Shown: piece after piece, positions 9,102 to 16,457 of the stretch
Numbering within the stretch: the first letter of the stretch is position 1
Layout of the letters: each line of letters starts with the position of its first letter
NCBI GenBank assembly: GCA_903896745.1
Contig: CAITZA010000235.1
Span: 1 to 36,532 of the forward strand
Length of the DNA: 36,532 nucleotides
Direction of reading: 5' to 3'
DNA from: an uncultured Desulfomonile sp.
GTDB lineage: Bacteria; Desulfobacterota; Desulfomonilia; Desulfomonilales; Desulfomonilaceae
The notes under the pieces: model-generated
Database searches by the model: none
Told to the model about the DNA's origin: nothing
Seen by the model: only the letters and a program-made list of their open reading frames with translations
Position numbers and translations under genes: made by a program

Positions 9102-9205
9102 CCATTTTGATTTTCCAGGCTTCCGCAAAATAATCCTAGTTTTCTGGTTGGAGATCGATTTGTCCCTCCGAGGAAAACTTCCTGGAAAATTTTTACCAGG
9201 CTGGA

Positions 9206-10549
9206 ATGCTTTTGGGGAATGATTTGAGCCGAGAATTTCTTTACACTATTATTAGCCTGGGATGTCCCAAGAACCGGGTAGATACAGAAAAAATGATGTT
9301 CGTCATGAGCAACGGCGGGTACTCTTTCACGGAATCCCCTCCAGACGCTGACGTCATAATTATAAATACCTGCGCTTTTATCGAATTAGCTACCGAGGAG
9401 TCGATAAACACTATCCTGGACTATATGGAAGAAAACCCCGATGCGATCATGGTGGTGGCCGGCTGTTTGCCGATGAGGTACAAAGCTGAAGCAGCGGAGT
9501 CCTTGCCGGAAGTCGATATTTTTATCGAGCCCGACAACATGGCAGACCTGCCTGCTCTCGTTGACGAGGCCATGAGAGCTTCGGGAAAAACAAAATCCGT
9601 TTCTGTCAAAGGACTGAAACAGTCTGCTATTGGCCGTCTTATTACAACCCCAGGATACGCTTACCTGCGCGTTTCGGATGGTTGTGATCGCAAGTGCGCA
9701 TATTGCTCAATCCCTTCTATCAGAGGTCGCATGAAGAGCGAACCTCCGGAGAAACTGGAAAAAGAAGCTCTGGAACTGGCTTCCAGAGGCGCAAATGAGC
9801 TCATTCTGGTAGCTCAGGATTTATGTTCATACGGCATTGATCTCAAGATAAGAAATGGCCTGGAACTACTATTAGAACGACTGAACAGGATGGACGCTGT
9901 TTCCTGGATCAGGCTGATGTATCTGCATCCAAACGGCTTTCCGAAGGGGTTGCCGGACCTCATAAGAAACTCGGAAAAAATTCTACCGTATCTTGACATC
10001 CCGATCCAGCATATTTCCGCCAGGATATTAAAGGATATGAAACGCCCATGGAATAGTGACGCAATAAAGAAACTGTTTGATAGCGTTCGTGAAAGAGTTC
10101 CGGGTATAGTTCTGAGGACAACAGTGATGGTGGGATATCCCACTGAAACGGACGCTGACTTCAGGGAACTCAGCAATTTCATAGAATCTTACCAAATTGA
10201 ACGGGTAGGAGTTTTCACATACTCCGCTGAAGAGGGTTCCGCAGCCTTCGCGTTGGGGGATCCGGTTTCAACCGAGGTAAAACAGGCCCGGGCAGACGAG
10301 ATTGTGGAGATACATTCCAGATTTCTCGAGAAACGGAATTCATCGAGGATTGGGGCTATAGAACCCGCAATAGTGGAAGGATATTCAGAGGAAACAGAAC
10401 TGTTGTTGCAGGGACGTTTATGGGATCAGGCGCCCGAGGTGGATGGCGCTCTTTTCATTACGGACGGGAATGCAGTTGCAGGCGGAATCTATGACGTAAG
10501 AATCAACGAATGCGTCGGTACGGATTTATTTGGTGAGATTGTGGTTTGA
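9206..10549 (+). CDS. rimO: Ribosomal protein S12 methylthiotransferase RimO
   Basis: A radical-SAM methylthiotransferase of 447 aa that adds a methylthio group to the conserved Asp of ribosomal protein S12. The UPF0004 domain supplies C20 (SLGCPKN), C56 (NTCAF) and C87 (AGCLP) for the auxiliary cluster. The radical-SAM triad is C160, C164 and C167 in GCDRKCAYCSIPSIRG. A TRAM domain ends the protein. Features that favour RimO over MiaB are the LGCPKN start and the IPSIRG sequence. The start could instead be TTG 9224, just after GGGGA; conserved sequence begins at about residue 12 either way. A terminator follows at 10558. Confidence 0.94.
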   Translation: MLLGNDLSREFLYTIISLGCPKNRVDTEKMMFVMSNGGYSFTESPPDADVIIINTCAFIELATEESINTILDYMEENPDAIMVVAGCLPMRYKAEAAESLPEVDIFIEPDNMADLPALVDEAMRASGKTKSVSVKGLKQSAIGRLITTPGYAYLRVSDGCDRKCAYCSIPSIRGRMKSEPPEKLEKEALELASRGANELILVAQDLCSYGIDLKIRNGLELLLERLNRMDAVSWIRLMYLHPNGFPKGLPDLIRNSEKILPYLDIPIQHISARILKDMKRPWNSDAIKKLFDSVRERVPGIVLRTTVMVGYPTETDADFRELSNFIESYQIERVGVFTYSAEEGSAAFALGDPVSTEVKQARADEIVEIHSRFLEKRNSSRIGAIEPAIVEGYSEETELLLQGRLWDQAPEVDGALFITDGNAVAGGIYDVRINECVGTDLFGEIVV

Positions 10550-10557
10550 ACCGTTTA

Positions 10558-10583
10558 GGCGCCGCACTAAATACGGCGCCTTT
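10558..10583. terminator. Terminator between rimO and the small UGA gene
   Basis: GGCGCCG (10558-10564) pairs with CGGCGCC (10574-10580) around a 9-nt loop, followed by TTT on the plus strand. It lies between two convergent genes and may serve both. On the minus strand a separate T7 run follows the small gene's stop codon. Confidence 0.65.
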
Positions 10584-10605
10584 GATCATATAAACAAAAA
10601 AAGGC

Positions 10606-10881
10606 TTATTGTTTCGGAGCTGGTTTCTTTTCCTTGGTTTTTTTTGCGGGCTTGGAGGCTTGGTTTACTGGCGCCTGGTATCCGTAACCCTGAGGAACCC
10701 CATATCCATAATTGCCATAACCATATTGGGGATTATTATAATATGAGGCCGAATTGCTGTAACTGCTAGACCCTCCCCAGGAGGGAAAACAGCCCGCTCA
10801 ACTCGCTCCCACTGAACTGATCATGGCCGAAAAAGCCAATACACACGCTAAAGCGCCAACTGTCAACATTTTCTTGCTCAA
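10606..10881 (-). CDS. Small secreted Tyr/Gly-rich protein with in-frame UGA at codon 28 (candidate selenoprotein, UxxC)
   Basis: The frame starts at TTG 10881, 7 nt after a perfect AGGAGG (10889-10894). It encodes a clear signal peptide (KK, then a hydrophobic stretch ending SSVGA) and reaches TGA at 10798-10800 (codon 28). It continues without a further stop to TAA 10606, 91 codons in all. After the TGA come AGCFPSWGG, a Ser/Asn/Tyr segment, a Gly-Tyr-rich stretch and a Lys/Pro tail (KKTKEKKPAPKQ). If UGA is selenocysteine, the mature N-terminus has a U-A-G-C (UxxC) motif like thiol redox proteins. A hairpin just past the UGA fits a bacterial SECIS. I know no family. The alternative is a gene broken by a nonsense change, leaving only a 27-aa peptide. 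Confidence 0.55.
10762..10800 (-). promoter_or_regulatory. UGA codon and SECIS-like hairpin in the small secreted gene
   Basis: On the minus strand TGA is at 10800-10798. Four nt later GCTGTT (10793-10788) pairs with AGCAGT (10767-10762), including two G-U pairs. A small 2x3 internal loop follows, then CCCTCC (10785-10780) pairs with GGAGGG (10776-10771) around the triloop TGG. The apical loop lies 18 nt past the UGA and has G at its second position, within the general limits described for bacterial SECIS elements. Function is inferred. Confidence 0.45.
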
Positions 10882-11084
10882 ATTTTGTCCTCCTAATTTG
10901 TCTTTCCCTACAAAAAAACAATATTATTGTAATCAAAAGAAGAAATTTGTCATCAAAAATTTCCCAAGCAAAGGAAAACTAACTGGAGAATGAATGATAA
11001 TATTTAACAAAACAGATAGTTATGGGTCGCGTAATATTTGACGTTCCACATGGTTTCCTGTAGAGAAAGGGAAAAGGTATTTGT

Positions 11085-11113
11085 TTGCGAAGGCAAAGAC
11101 ATTACACTATACT
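11085..11113 (+). promoter_or_regulatory. Candidate promoter of the activase gene
   Basis: TTGCGA (11085-11090), a 17-nt spacer and TATACT (11108-11113). It would start transcription near 11120 and give a leader of about 175 nt that contains a long inverted repeat. Confidence 0.45.
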
Positions 11114-11155
11114 AAAAGATTATAGTTTAGCCTGATCCAGGTTGAGGTCGATGAG

Positions 11156-11217
11156 AAACGCCCATGGAATTAAACAGATATAAAAATTTCCAACAATAGT
11201 GAGTTGACTGGGCGTTT
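11156..11217 (+). promoter_or_regulatory. Structured leader of the activase mRNA
   Basis: AAACGCCCA (11156-11164) and TGGGCGTTT (11209-11217) form a perfect 9-bp inverted repeat 44 nt apart. Inside it TGGAA (from 11164) and TTCCA near 11188-11192 can form a second stem. It ends about 80 nt before the start codon. It matches no riboswitch I recognise. Confidence 0.35.
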
Positions 11218-11296
11218 GGAGAACACGCATCAATTGAGCCTGGCGTGTCGGACAAAGCGGCTTGATTAACATTTGCGCAAGATTGGAGTCATTTTA

Positions 11297-13144
11297 ATGG
11301 AATCGCTCGGAGTATGTTTAGGAGCTTCTACGTTAAGTTTGGTTCGTCTTCATAGGAATGGGGGAAAAATAGAAGTCGTGTCCGTAAATGTAATCACCCA
11401 CGAAGGTAATCCCAGACAAACCTTGCTTAGTACTCTGGAGTGCATTCCAGATATCAGCGAAATACCTCTGGCGGTTACGGGGCGAAAATTTATCAATTAT
11501 ATTGATTTGACTACAATATCGGAGCCAGAGGCTGTCGAGGTGGCAGTAGGGCGCATACTGGCGGATAAATCTCAATACAGGGTCGTAGTTAGCGCGGGTG
11601 GCGAAACGTTCCTGGTCTATCATCTGGATGAGGAGGGCAAGATTCAGGGTATCCAGACAGGCAATAAATGCGCCTCCGGCACGGGCGAGTTTTTCTTGCA
11701 GCAGATAGGCCGAATGAGTGTCACTTTGGATGATGTGGCCACCTTTGAGGTATCTGAGCATCCCCACAAGGTTTCTGGCAGATGCAGCGTATTTTGCAAG
11801 AGCGATTGCACGCATGCCCTGAACAAAGGGGTTCCGAAGGATCAGGTAGTGAGTGGATTGGCCAGGATGATGGCGGGAAAAATTGTCGAGCTCCTCAAAA
11901 AGTTGCCGAAGAAGTCAGTGGTATTAATTGGGGGATCGTCCAGAAACAAGGGTATGACGCATTTTCTCGAACAGGAGATTGAGGATTTGTTCATTCCTGA
12001 GGAAGCGCCATATTTTGAGGCGTTTGGGGCCGCCCTGTGGGCCATGGATCATGAGACAAAGAAGTATTCCGGCGCCCAAAATGTGTTTAAGAAAAGATCA
12101 TCGGCATTTGGGTACTTACAGCCGCTATCCGATTTCACAGATATGGTGTCGTTCAAGGACCGGCCAAGAGGACTGCCCCAACCATTGGATGAATGTATCC
12201 TAGGGCTTGATGTGGGATCTACGACGACCAAAGGCGTGATAATGAGACGATCAGACAAGGCAATCCTTGCGGCTGACTATCTGCGCACGGACGGGGATCC
12301 GGTAGGCGCCTCTCGCAAGGTTTACAAAAGCCTGGCCTATCAAATAGATGTTCCCATAAAAATACAGGGCCTGGGTGTTACTGGTTCCGGTCGCCAAATC
12401 GCTGGGCTTCATTCCATGAGCGACGGAATCATAAATGAGATCATAGCGCATGCCGCAGCGGCTGTTCATTTTGATCCAGATGTAGACACCATCTTTGAGA
12501 TCGGAGGTCAGGACGCGAAATACACGTACATTACAAATGGGGTTCCGAGCGATTATGCGATGAACGAAGCGTGTAGCGCCGGAACAGGTTCATTTCTGGA
12601 AGAATCAGCCAAAGAGAGCCTTGGGTTGAAGGTGACCGATATCGGTAAAGTAGCTAACAGCGCTTTGAAACCGCCCAATTTCAATGACCAGTGCGCAGCG
12701 TTCATAGGCTCGGACATCAAAAATGCGGCTCAGGAAGGCATTCCGGTAAACGATATTGTTGCCGGACTGGTTTACTCGATATGTATGAATTATTCGAATC
12801 GCGTCAAGGGCAATCGACCGGTTGGCAAGAAGGTATTCATGCAGGGCGGGGTTTGTTATAACGCGGCCATTCCAGCCGCAATGGCGGCGCTGACAGGCAA
12901 AGAGATCGTTGTGCCACCGGAACCCGGATTGATGGGCGCTTTCGGTGTGGCGCTTGAAGTCGAGAGACGCATTCAGATCGGGCTCATGGAGGAGCAATCT
13001 TTCGATCTGGAAACTCTCGCCAACAGGGAGGTTTCTTACAAGAAGCCGTTTGTTTGTGGTGGCGGCAAGGAAAAATGTGACAGACGGTGTGAGATTGCCC
13101 GTATACAGATCGAGGAAAAGACCTACCCGTTTGGCGGCGCCTGA
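11297..13144 (+). CDS. Activase half of the fusion (two BcrAD/BadFG-type ASKHA domains)
   Basis: This is the part made if UGA 13142-13144 acts as a stop (615 aa). Copy 1 covers about residues 1-255, with CASGTGEF (125-132) and C163 in SGRCSVF. Copy 2 covers about 301-560, with the phosphate-1 loop GLDVGSTTTK (303-312), EIGGQDAK (401-408), CSAGTGSFLE (426-435) and C466. In HgdC-type activases two such Cys per subunit hold a [4Fe-4S] cluster at a dimer interface. Here both copies keep a Cys pair, so a single chain could form a pseudo-dimer. A Cys cluster (C587, C594, C598) lies just before the UGA. A gene-finder would stop here. Confidence 0.8.
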   Translation: MESLGVCLGASTLSLVRLHRNGGKIEVVSVNVITHEGNPRQTLLSTLECIPDISEIPLAVTGRKFINYIDLTTISEPEAVEVAVGRILADKSQYRVVVSAGGETFLVYHLDEEGKIQGIQTGNKCASGTGEFFLQQIGRMSVTLDDVATFEVSEHPHKVSGRCSVFCKSDCTHALNKGVPKDQVVSGLARMMAGKIVELLKKLPKKSVVLIGGSSRNKGMTHFLEQEIEDLFIPEEAPYFEAFGAALWAMDHETKKYSGAQNVFKKRSSAFGYLQPLSDFTDMVSFKDRPRGLPQPLDECILGLDVGSTTTKGVIMRRSDKAILAADYLRTDGDPVGASRKVYKSLAYQIDVPIKIQGLGVTGSGRQIAGLHSMSDGIINEIIAHAAAAVHFDPDVDTIFEIGGQDAKYTYITNGVPSDYAMNEACSAGTGSFLEESAKESLGLKVTDIGKVANSALKPPNFNDQCAAFIGSDIKNAAQEGIPVNDIVAGLVYSICMNYSNRVKGNRPVGKKVFMQGGVCYNAAIPAAMAALTGKEIVVPPEPGLMGAFGVALEVERRIQIGLMEEQSFDLETLANREVSYKKPFVCGGGKEKCDRRCEIARIQIEEKTYPFGGA

Positions 13145-15583
13145 AACCGTTATGTTAACCTCATTCGCGACCTCGAATATGATACCCGTGAACTCGATAT
13201 GGTAGATTTCCGCCAAAAGCTTGTGTTCAAGGAACTTGCCCCTGAGGATTCTACAGATACAAGACCAACAGTCGGAATCAACAGATCTTTTTTGACGAAC
13301 ACGTTTTTCCCGTTCTTTAACGCCTATTTCAGGGAACTCGGATACCGCGTTGTATTGCCCGATAAAATTGATCCGCGTGGAACTGATCAGCAAGGCGCGG
13401 CCTTTTGCTATCCTGTTGAAATATCTCACGGCTATCTGGCCAATCTTATAGAAAAAAGTCCGGATGTTTACTTCATGCCTCATATTAGGGGAATTCCTAC
13501 GGACGAGGACAATGCAAATACGTGTACCTGCGTATTTGTTCAGGCTGAGGCTTTCTATCTTTCGAGCGCCTTCGACTCTGTCAGCCTGAAGAAAGTCATC
13601 TCACCGTATCTCGACTTGAGTAAAGGATTTGAGGCAAAGGCTGAGGATTTTGCCAAACTTGCCTCTGAACTCGGAAAATCACGTTCAGAGGGTTTAAAAG
13701 CTTTCGATCAGGCGCTCAAGGCTCAACAGGCATTCCGGGACGAACTCAAGTTGAAGGGCGCACAAATTCTGGACGATCTAGCGAAGAGTCCGGATTCTAT
13801 GGCCATTGTGCTTTTTGGAAGACCTTACAATTCTTTCGCCCCAGAAGCAAACAAGGGGATTCCCGGTAAATTTGCCTCTCGTGGCTATAGAATACTGCCT
13901 TTCGATATGCTCCCATTTGAAAATGAAAACATTCTGGATCAGGACACGATGTATTGGTCCATGGGCAGAATGATACTTAAAGCGGCTAGTCTGGTAAAAA
14001 AGAATCCACAGCTATTCGGGACATTCATCAGTAATTTTTCATGCGGGCCGGATTCTTTTGTTGTCGGTTTTTTCCGTGATGAGATGGGGCGTAAGCCGTC
14101 TCTGACTCTTGAACTCGATAGCCATACAGCGGATGCCGGTCTTGAAACGAGAATAGAAGCGTTTCTCGATATAGTCCAATATTATCGGGAGCTTGAAAAC
14201 AAGAAAAAAATTCCGGAGATCAGACGTGATTTCAAAGCGGCGTTTACTGCAGTTCATAACAGTAAACCGGTGATAGTTACTGCTGATGGAAGAAAACTGC
14301 CTTTGACCCATCCAAGCGTTAGGGTGGTATTGCCGGCAATGGGCCGTTTTGCCCACGAGGCGCTAGTCAAGACATTCAAAAAAGTTGGCATCAATGCGTA
14401 CGGACTTCCCCCTGCTAATGAGGAAGTGCTTAAAATAGGACGTGGAAACTCTACCTGCAAGGAGTGTCTACCACTCCAAACTACAGTTGGGTCAATGTTA
14501 AACTATTTCTGGAGAGATCGTCCTGAAGGAGAAGTGACGGCATATTTCATGCCGGGAGCTGCTGGACCGTGTCGCTTCGGACAGTACAATGTTTTTTCCA
14601 GGAGGCTGATTGAGCGTCATGAAATACCCGATGCGGCGGTCCTGACTCTTAACGCTGCCAATGGTTACATGGGGCTGGGTGACAGCTTTACGCTTCCAGC
14701 CTGGAGGGCGATTCTGATAGGGGATGTGATGTATGAGGTCTGGTCAACCGTGTTGGCCGCAGCTAAAGACAGAGACTCCGGCCTCAAGATATTTTTTGAG
14801 GAATGGGATAAACTGGTCAATGTAGTTGACAAGTCTTGGAAGGTAATAAAAAAGCAAATCAGATCAAGCGCCCAGAAATTATCCCTCATAGAATTGAAAG
14901 CGCCGTATCATGAAATCCCCAAGATTTCGCTTATTGGAGAAATTTATGTCCGCAACGATCCCATTTCACTGCAAAACCTGGTAGAGAAGATGGCGGACAG
15001 GGGATTTATCGTCAGGACTTCCCAGACCAGCGAATGGATAAAATACGTGGACTGGTTGATCAAGAGTGGTATCGAGGGAGAAGGGCGGGATATTCCCTTT
15101 TGGATTCGTTATTACGTCAAGAAATATTTCGATACGAAGATAAGGAGCCTGTTTGCTCCATCCGGACTTTTCTTCCACGAAACCTTGGAGGTGGCTGATC
15201 TGGTTAAATCAGGGGAAAAATTTGTGTCTCCCCTGCTTACCGGTGAGGCAATTCTCACCGTTGGCGCCGCGCTTCATGAAATTTTGCATCCATCCTGCGG
15301 AATATTGTCGATAGGACCTTTTGGATGCATGCCAACAAGGGTCGCTGAAGCAATCCTGTCGGAAAAGTTCACTGCAGGTGAAAAACTTGAAGCTATGGCA
15401 AAAACTAACGGAAAATCGGTTCCAGATTCGGTCATTTTTAGAAATCCCGATCGTAAGCTACCTTTTCTGGCGATAGAAACCGACGGCAACGCCTTTCCGC
15501 AAATTATTGAAGCCAGACTCGAAGCCTTTGCATTGCAGGCCAGACGTCTGCACGAAAAAATGCTCGCAAGCGCGCATAATTAA
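11297..15583 (+). CDS. Acyl-CoA dehydratase activase / DUF2229 fusion with in-frame UGA at codon 616 (candidate selenoprotein)
   Basis: One reading frame runs from ATG 11297 (GGAG 8 nt upstream) to TAA 15583, interrupted only by TGA 13142-13144. The 1428-residue product has tandem ASKHA activase domains, then a 2-hydroxyglutaryl-CoA dehydratase-like (DUF2229) domain. That order and rough length match the long fused activases of anaerobes as I know them. The UGA lies in CDRRC(x17)GGA-U-NRY, where I recall relatives having GGxC followed by an aromatic or basic residue, so Sec for Cys is the simplest reading. The 18 codons after the UGA look coding (NRYVNLIRDLEYDTRELD). The next ATG, 13199, has no ribosome binding site. 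A SECIS-like hairpin follows the UGA. Such proteins use ATP to drive electrons into Fe-S dehydratases or reductases; the exact partner is unknown. The alternative is two polypeptides. Confidence 0.75.
13142..13182 (+). promoter_or_regulatory. UGA codon and SECIS-like hairpin in the activase gene
   Basis: TGA is at 13142-13144. TCAT (13161-13164) pairs with ATGA (13179-13182) and TCG (13165-13167) with CGA (13174-13176), with a 2-nt bulge. Alternatively ATTCG pairs with CGAAT as one 5-bp stem. The loop CGACCT (13168-13173) begins 23 nt past the UGA and has G at position 2. Distance and loop fit the general form of bacterial SECIS elements, though the stem is short. Confidence 0.45.
13199..15583 (+). 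CDS. 2-hydroxyglutaryl-CoA dehydratase-like (DUF2229) half of the fusion
   Basis: Conventional calling would start this part at ATG 13199 (794 aa). I think it is translated only by read-through, because no purine-rich site precedes that ATG and the frame is open back to the UGA. It begins with the DUF2229 pattern VGINRSFLTNTFFPFFNAYFRELGY and has CYPVEISHGY, the counterpart of the conserved C-x-P-V-K-x-x-H-G block. Further Cys-rich blocks follow: NTCTC, GNSTCKECLP near the middle, and HPSCGIL and GPFGCMP toward the C-terminus. These suggest Fe-S or substrate sites like those of HgdA/HgdB dehydratase subunits. A strong terminator follows at 15600. Confidence 0.8.
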   Translation: MVDFRQKLVFKELAPEDSTDTRPTVGINRSFLTNTFFPFFNAYFRELGYRVVLPDKIDPRGTDQQGAAFCYPVEISHGYLANLIEKSPDVYFMPHIRGIPTDEDNANTCTCVFVQAEAFYLSSAFDSVSLKKVISPYLDLSKGFEAKAEDFAKLASELGKSRSEGLKAFDQALKAQQAFRDELKLKGAQILDDLAKSPDSMAIVLFGRPYNSFAPEANKGIPGKFASRGYRILPFDMLPFENENILDQDTMYWSMGRMILKAASLVKKNPQLFGTFISNFSCGPDSFVVGFFRDEMGRKPSLTLELDSHTADAGLETRIEAFLDIVQYYRELENKKKIPEIRRDFKAAFTAVHNSKPVIVTADGRKLPLTHPSVRVVLPAMGRFAHEALVKTFKKVGINAYGLPPANEEVLKIGRGNSTCKECLPLQTTVGSMLNYFWRDRPEGEVTAYFMPGAAGPCRFGQYNVFSRRLIERHEIPDAAVLTLNAANGYMGLGDSFTLPAWRAILIGDVMYEVWSTVLAAAKDRDSGLKIFFEEWDKLVNVVDKSWKVIKKQIRSSAQKLSLIELKAPYHEIPKISLIGEIYVRNDPISLQNLVEKMADRGFIVRTSQTSEWIKYVDWLIKSGIEGEGRDIPFWIRYYVKKYFDTKIRSLFAPSGLFFHETLEVADLVKSGEKFVSPLLTGEAILTVGAALHEILHPSCGILSIGPFGCMPTRVAEAILSEKFTAGEKLEAMAKTNGKSVPDSVIFRNPDRKLPFLAIETDGNAFPQIIEARLEAFALQARRLHEKMLASAHN

Positions 15584-15599
15584 CAACTTTTACCGGGAA

Positions 15600-15630
15600 G
15601 GCCAGGATTTAATATAATCCTGGCCCTTTT
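15600..15630 (+). terminator. Intrinsic terminator after the activase gene
   Basis: GGCCAGGATT (15600-15609) pairs perfectly with AATCCTGGCC (15616-15625) around a 6-nt loop, followed by CTTTT. Confidence 0.85.
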
Positions 15631-15675
15631 CCCATAGTCTTTTTTTAGAACCAGGATACTTGAAAAGGGGGGAAC

Positions 15676-16065
15676 ATGGAGAATTTACATCAGAATCATA
15701 AATTCAGCACAAGGAAAACCGGTAATTCAGCCGAAACACTTGTGGTAAGGCATCTGGAATCGCTTGGCTACAAAATCGTTGAACGAAACTTCTACTGTAA
15801 GACAGGAGAACTCGATATCATTGCCACAGACGGCAAGGAACTTGTTTTTGTCGAAGTCCGATCACGCCACTCTGATGCTGCCATAAATCCACTTTTCACC
15901 ATCAGCGAAAAAAAACAGAACAGCATCAAGAAGGCAGCCCAGATTTATCTGATGAAAAATCCGGTTGATCTTCCGTTTCGTTTTGACATCGCTGTGGTGA
16001 CCATGAACCCGGAACCGGAAATTGAAATAATAGAAAACGCGTTCTTCGAATTCCCATTTAGATAA
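15676..16065 (+). CDS. YraN family (UPF0102) putative endonuclease-like protein
   Basis: A 129-aa protein of typical UPF0102 length. The family core is visible: GNSAETLVVRHLESLGYKIVERNF, then GELDIIATDGKELVFVEVRSR. This is the E/D-(x)n-D-ExK-like arrangement of PD-(D/E)XK folds (D in GELDII, E in VEVR). The biochemical role of the family is not settled; nuclease activity and Holliday-junction-type roles have been suggested. ATG 15676 follows a GGGGGG-rich ribosome binding site. It lies between the activase terminator and the orphan small RNA and appears to be a single-gene unit. Confidence 0.9.
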   Translation: MENLHQNHKFSTRKTGNSAETLVVRHLESLGYKIVERNFYCKTGELDIIATDGKELVFVEVRSRHSDAAINPLFTISEKKQNSIKKAAQIYLMKNPVDLPFRFDIAVVTMNPEPEIEIIENAFFEFPFR

Positions 16066-16120
16066 CAAGCGGGGGTGTCGAGCGTATGGGCAGTGAAACC
16101 AAAGCGCTGAGCAAAAAGTC

Positions 16121-16149
16121 TTGACACTATATGTGTTATTAGATATTCA
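16121..16149 (+). promoter_or_regulatory. Promoter of the candidate small RNA
   Basis: TTGACA (16121-16126, full consensus), a 17-nt spacer and TATTCA (16144-16149). No open frame with a ribosome binding site follows it within 100 nt. Confidence 0.7.
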
Positions 16150-16155
16150 TATTTA

Positions 16156-16265
16156 TGTATACGGTCCCAGAGAGGCCGCATACAGATTCCAAACCAAACT
16201 GAAAAACGATTTCCTGTCCATCTGACAGGCCTCCAGGCGCGGCTTTTGGTCGCGCCATATTTTTT
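16156..16265 (+). ncRNA. Candidate independent small RNA with three hairpins
   Basis: This is a transcript of about 110 nt predicted from a consensus promoter and an intrinsic terminator. Hairpin 1: GTAT (16157-16160) with ATAC (16180-16183), one mismatch, then CGGTC (16162-16166) with GGCCG (16174-16178), using one G-U pair. A 29-nt A-rich single-stranded linker follows. Hairpin 2: CCTGTC (16213-16218) with GACAGG (16224-16229). Hairpin 3: GGCGCG (16236-16241) with CGCGCC (16251-16256) followed by ATATTTTTT, an ideal terminator. It matches neither tRNA, SRP RNA, tmRNA nor 6S RNA as I know them. The A-rich linker could be an Hfq or target-pairing region. Function is unknown. Confidence 0.6.
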
Positions 16266-16457
16266 CCTGCCAGGCGCCATTTCTAAATTAAATGCACAAA
16301 TAATTCTGTTCGCGCAGGAAACCCGGTACGCTTTCCGAGTAATTATGTTTGTAGGGAATCGGTATACGAATTCAGGCAGTTTCTAATGATGCAGAACGGG
16401 GCTGGTCAGGAACTATTTCACGCAGCCCAAAGAGTTATGATTGGATAATAAACGTCA
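16266..16457. other. Intergenic, nothing recognised
   Basis: I see no gene, repeat or convincing hairpin between the small-RNA terminator and the end of the 57-aa minus-strand gene. Confidence 0.5.

Larger units (their letters stand above)
10882..11296. other. Divergent intergenic region between the two UGA-containing genes
   Basis: No gene is visible in these 415 bp. They hold the ribosome binding site and upstream region of the small minus-strand gene and the promoter and leader of the activase. A 13-bp perfect palindrome (ACAATATTATTGT, 10918-10930) lies in front of the small gene and could be an operator. A second dyad (ACTATA ... TATAGT, about 11106-11126) overlaps the activase -10 box. 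Confidence 0.5.

Noticed and set aside
9181-9200. Hairpin CCTGG ... CCAGG just before rimO.
   Set aside because: It is short with an A-A mismatch and has no T tract. It could affect rimO translation, but nothing else supports it.
10039-11170. A 16-bp direct repeat GAAACGCCCATGGAAT, once in rimO (10039-10054) and once in the activase leader (11155-11170).
   Set aside because: One 16-bp match in 36 kb is not very improbable by chance, and the rimO copy lies in coding sequence. It overlaps the leader hairpin, but I see no mechanism.
12605-13483. A 292-codon minus-strand frame spanning the UGA of the activase gene.
   Set aside because: It is antisense to strongly conserved activase and dehydratase sequence on both sides; its length reflects the opposite gene's codon use.
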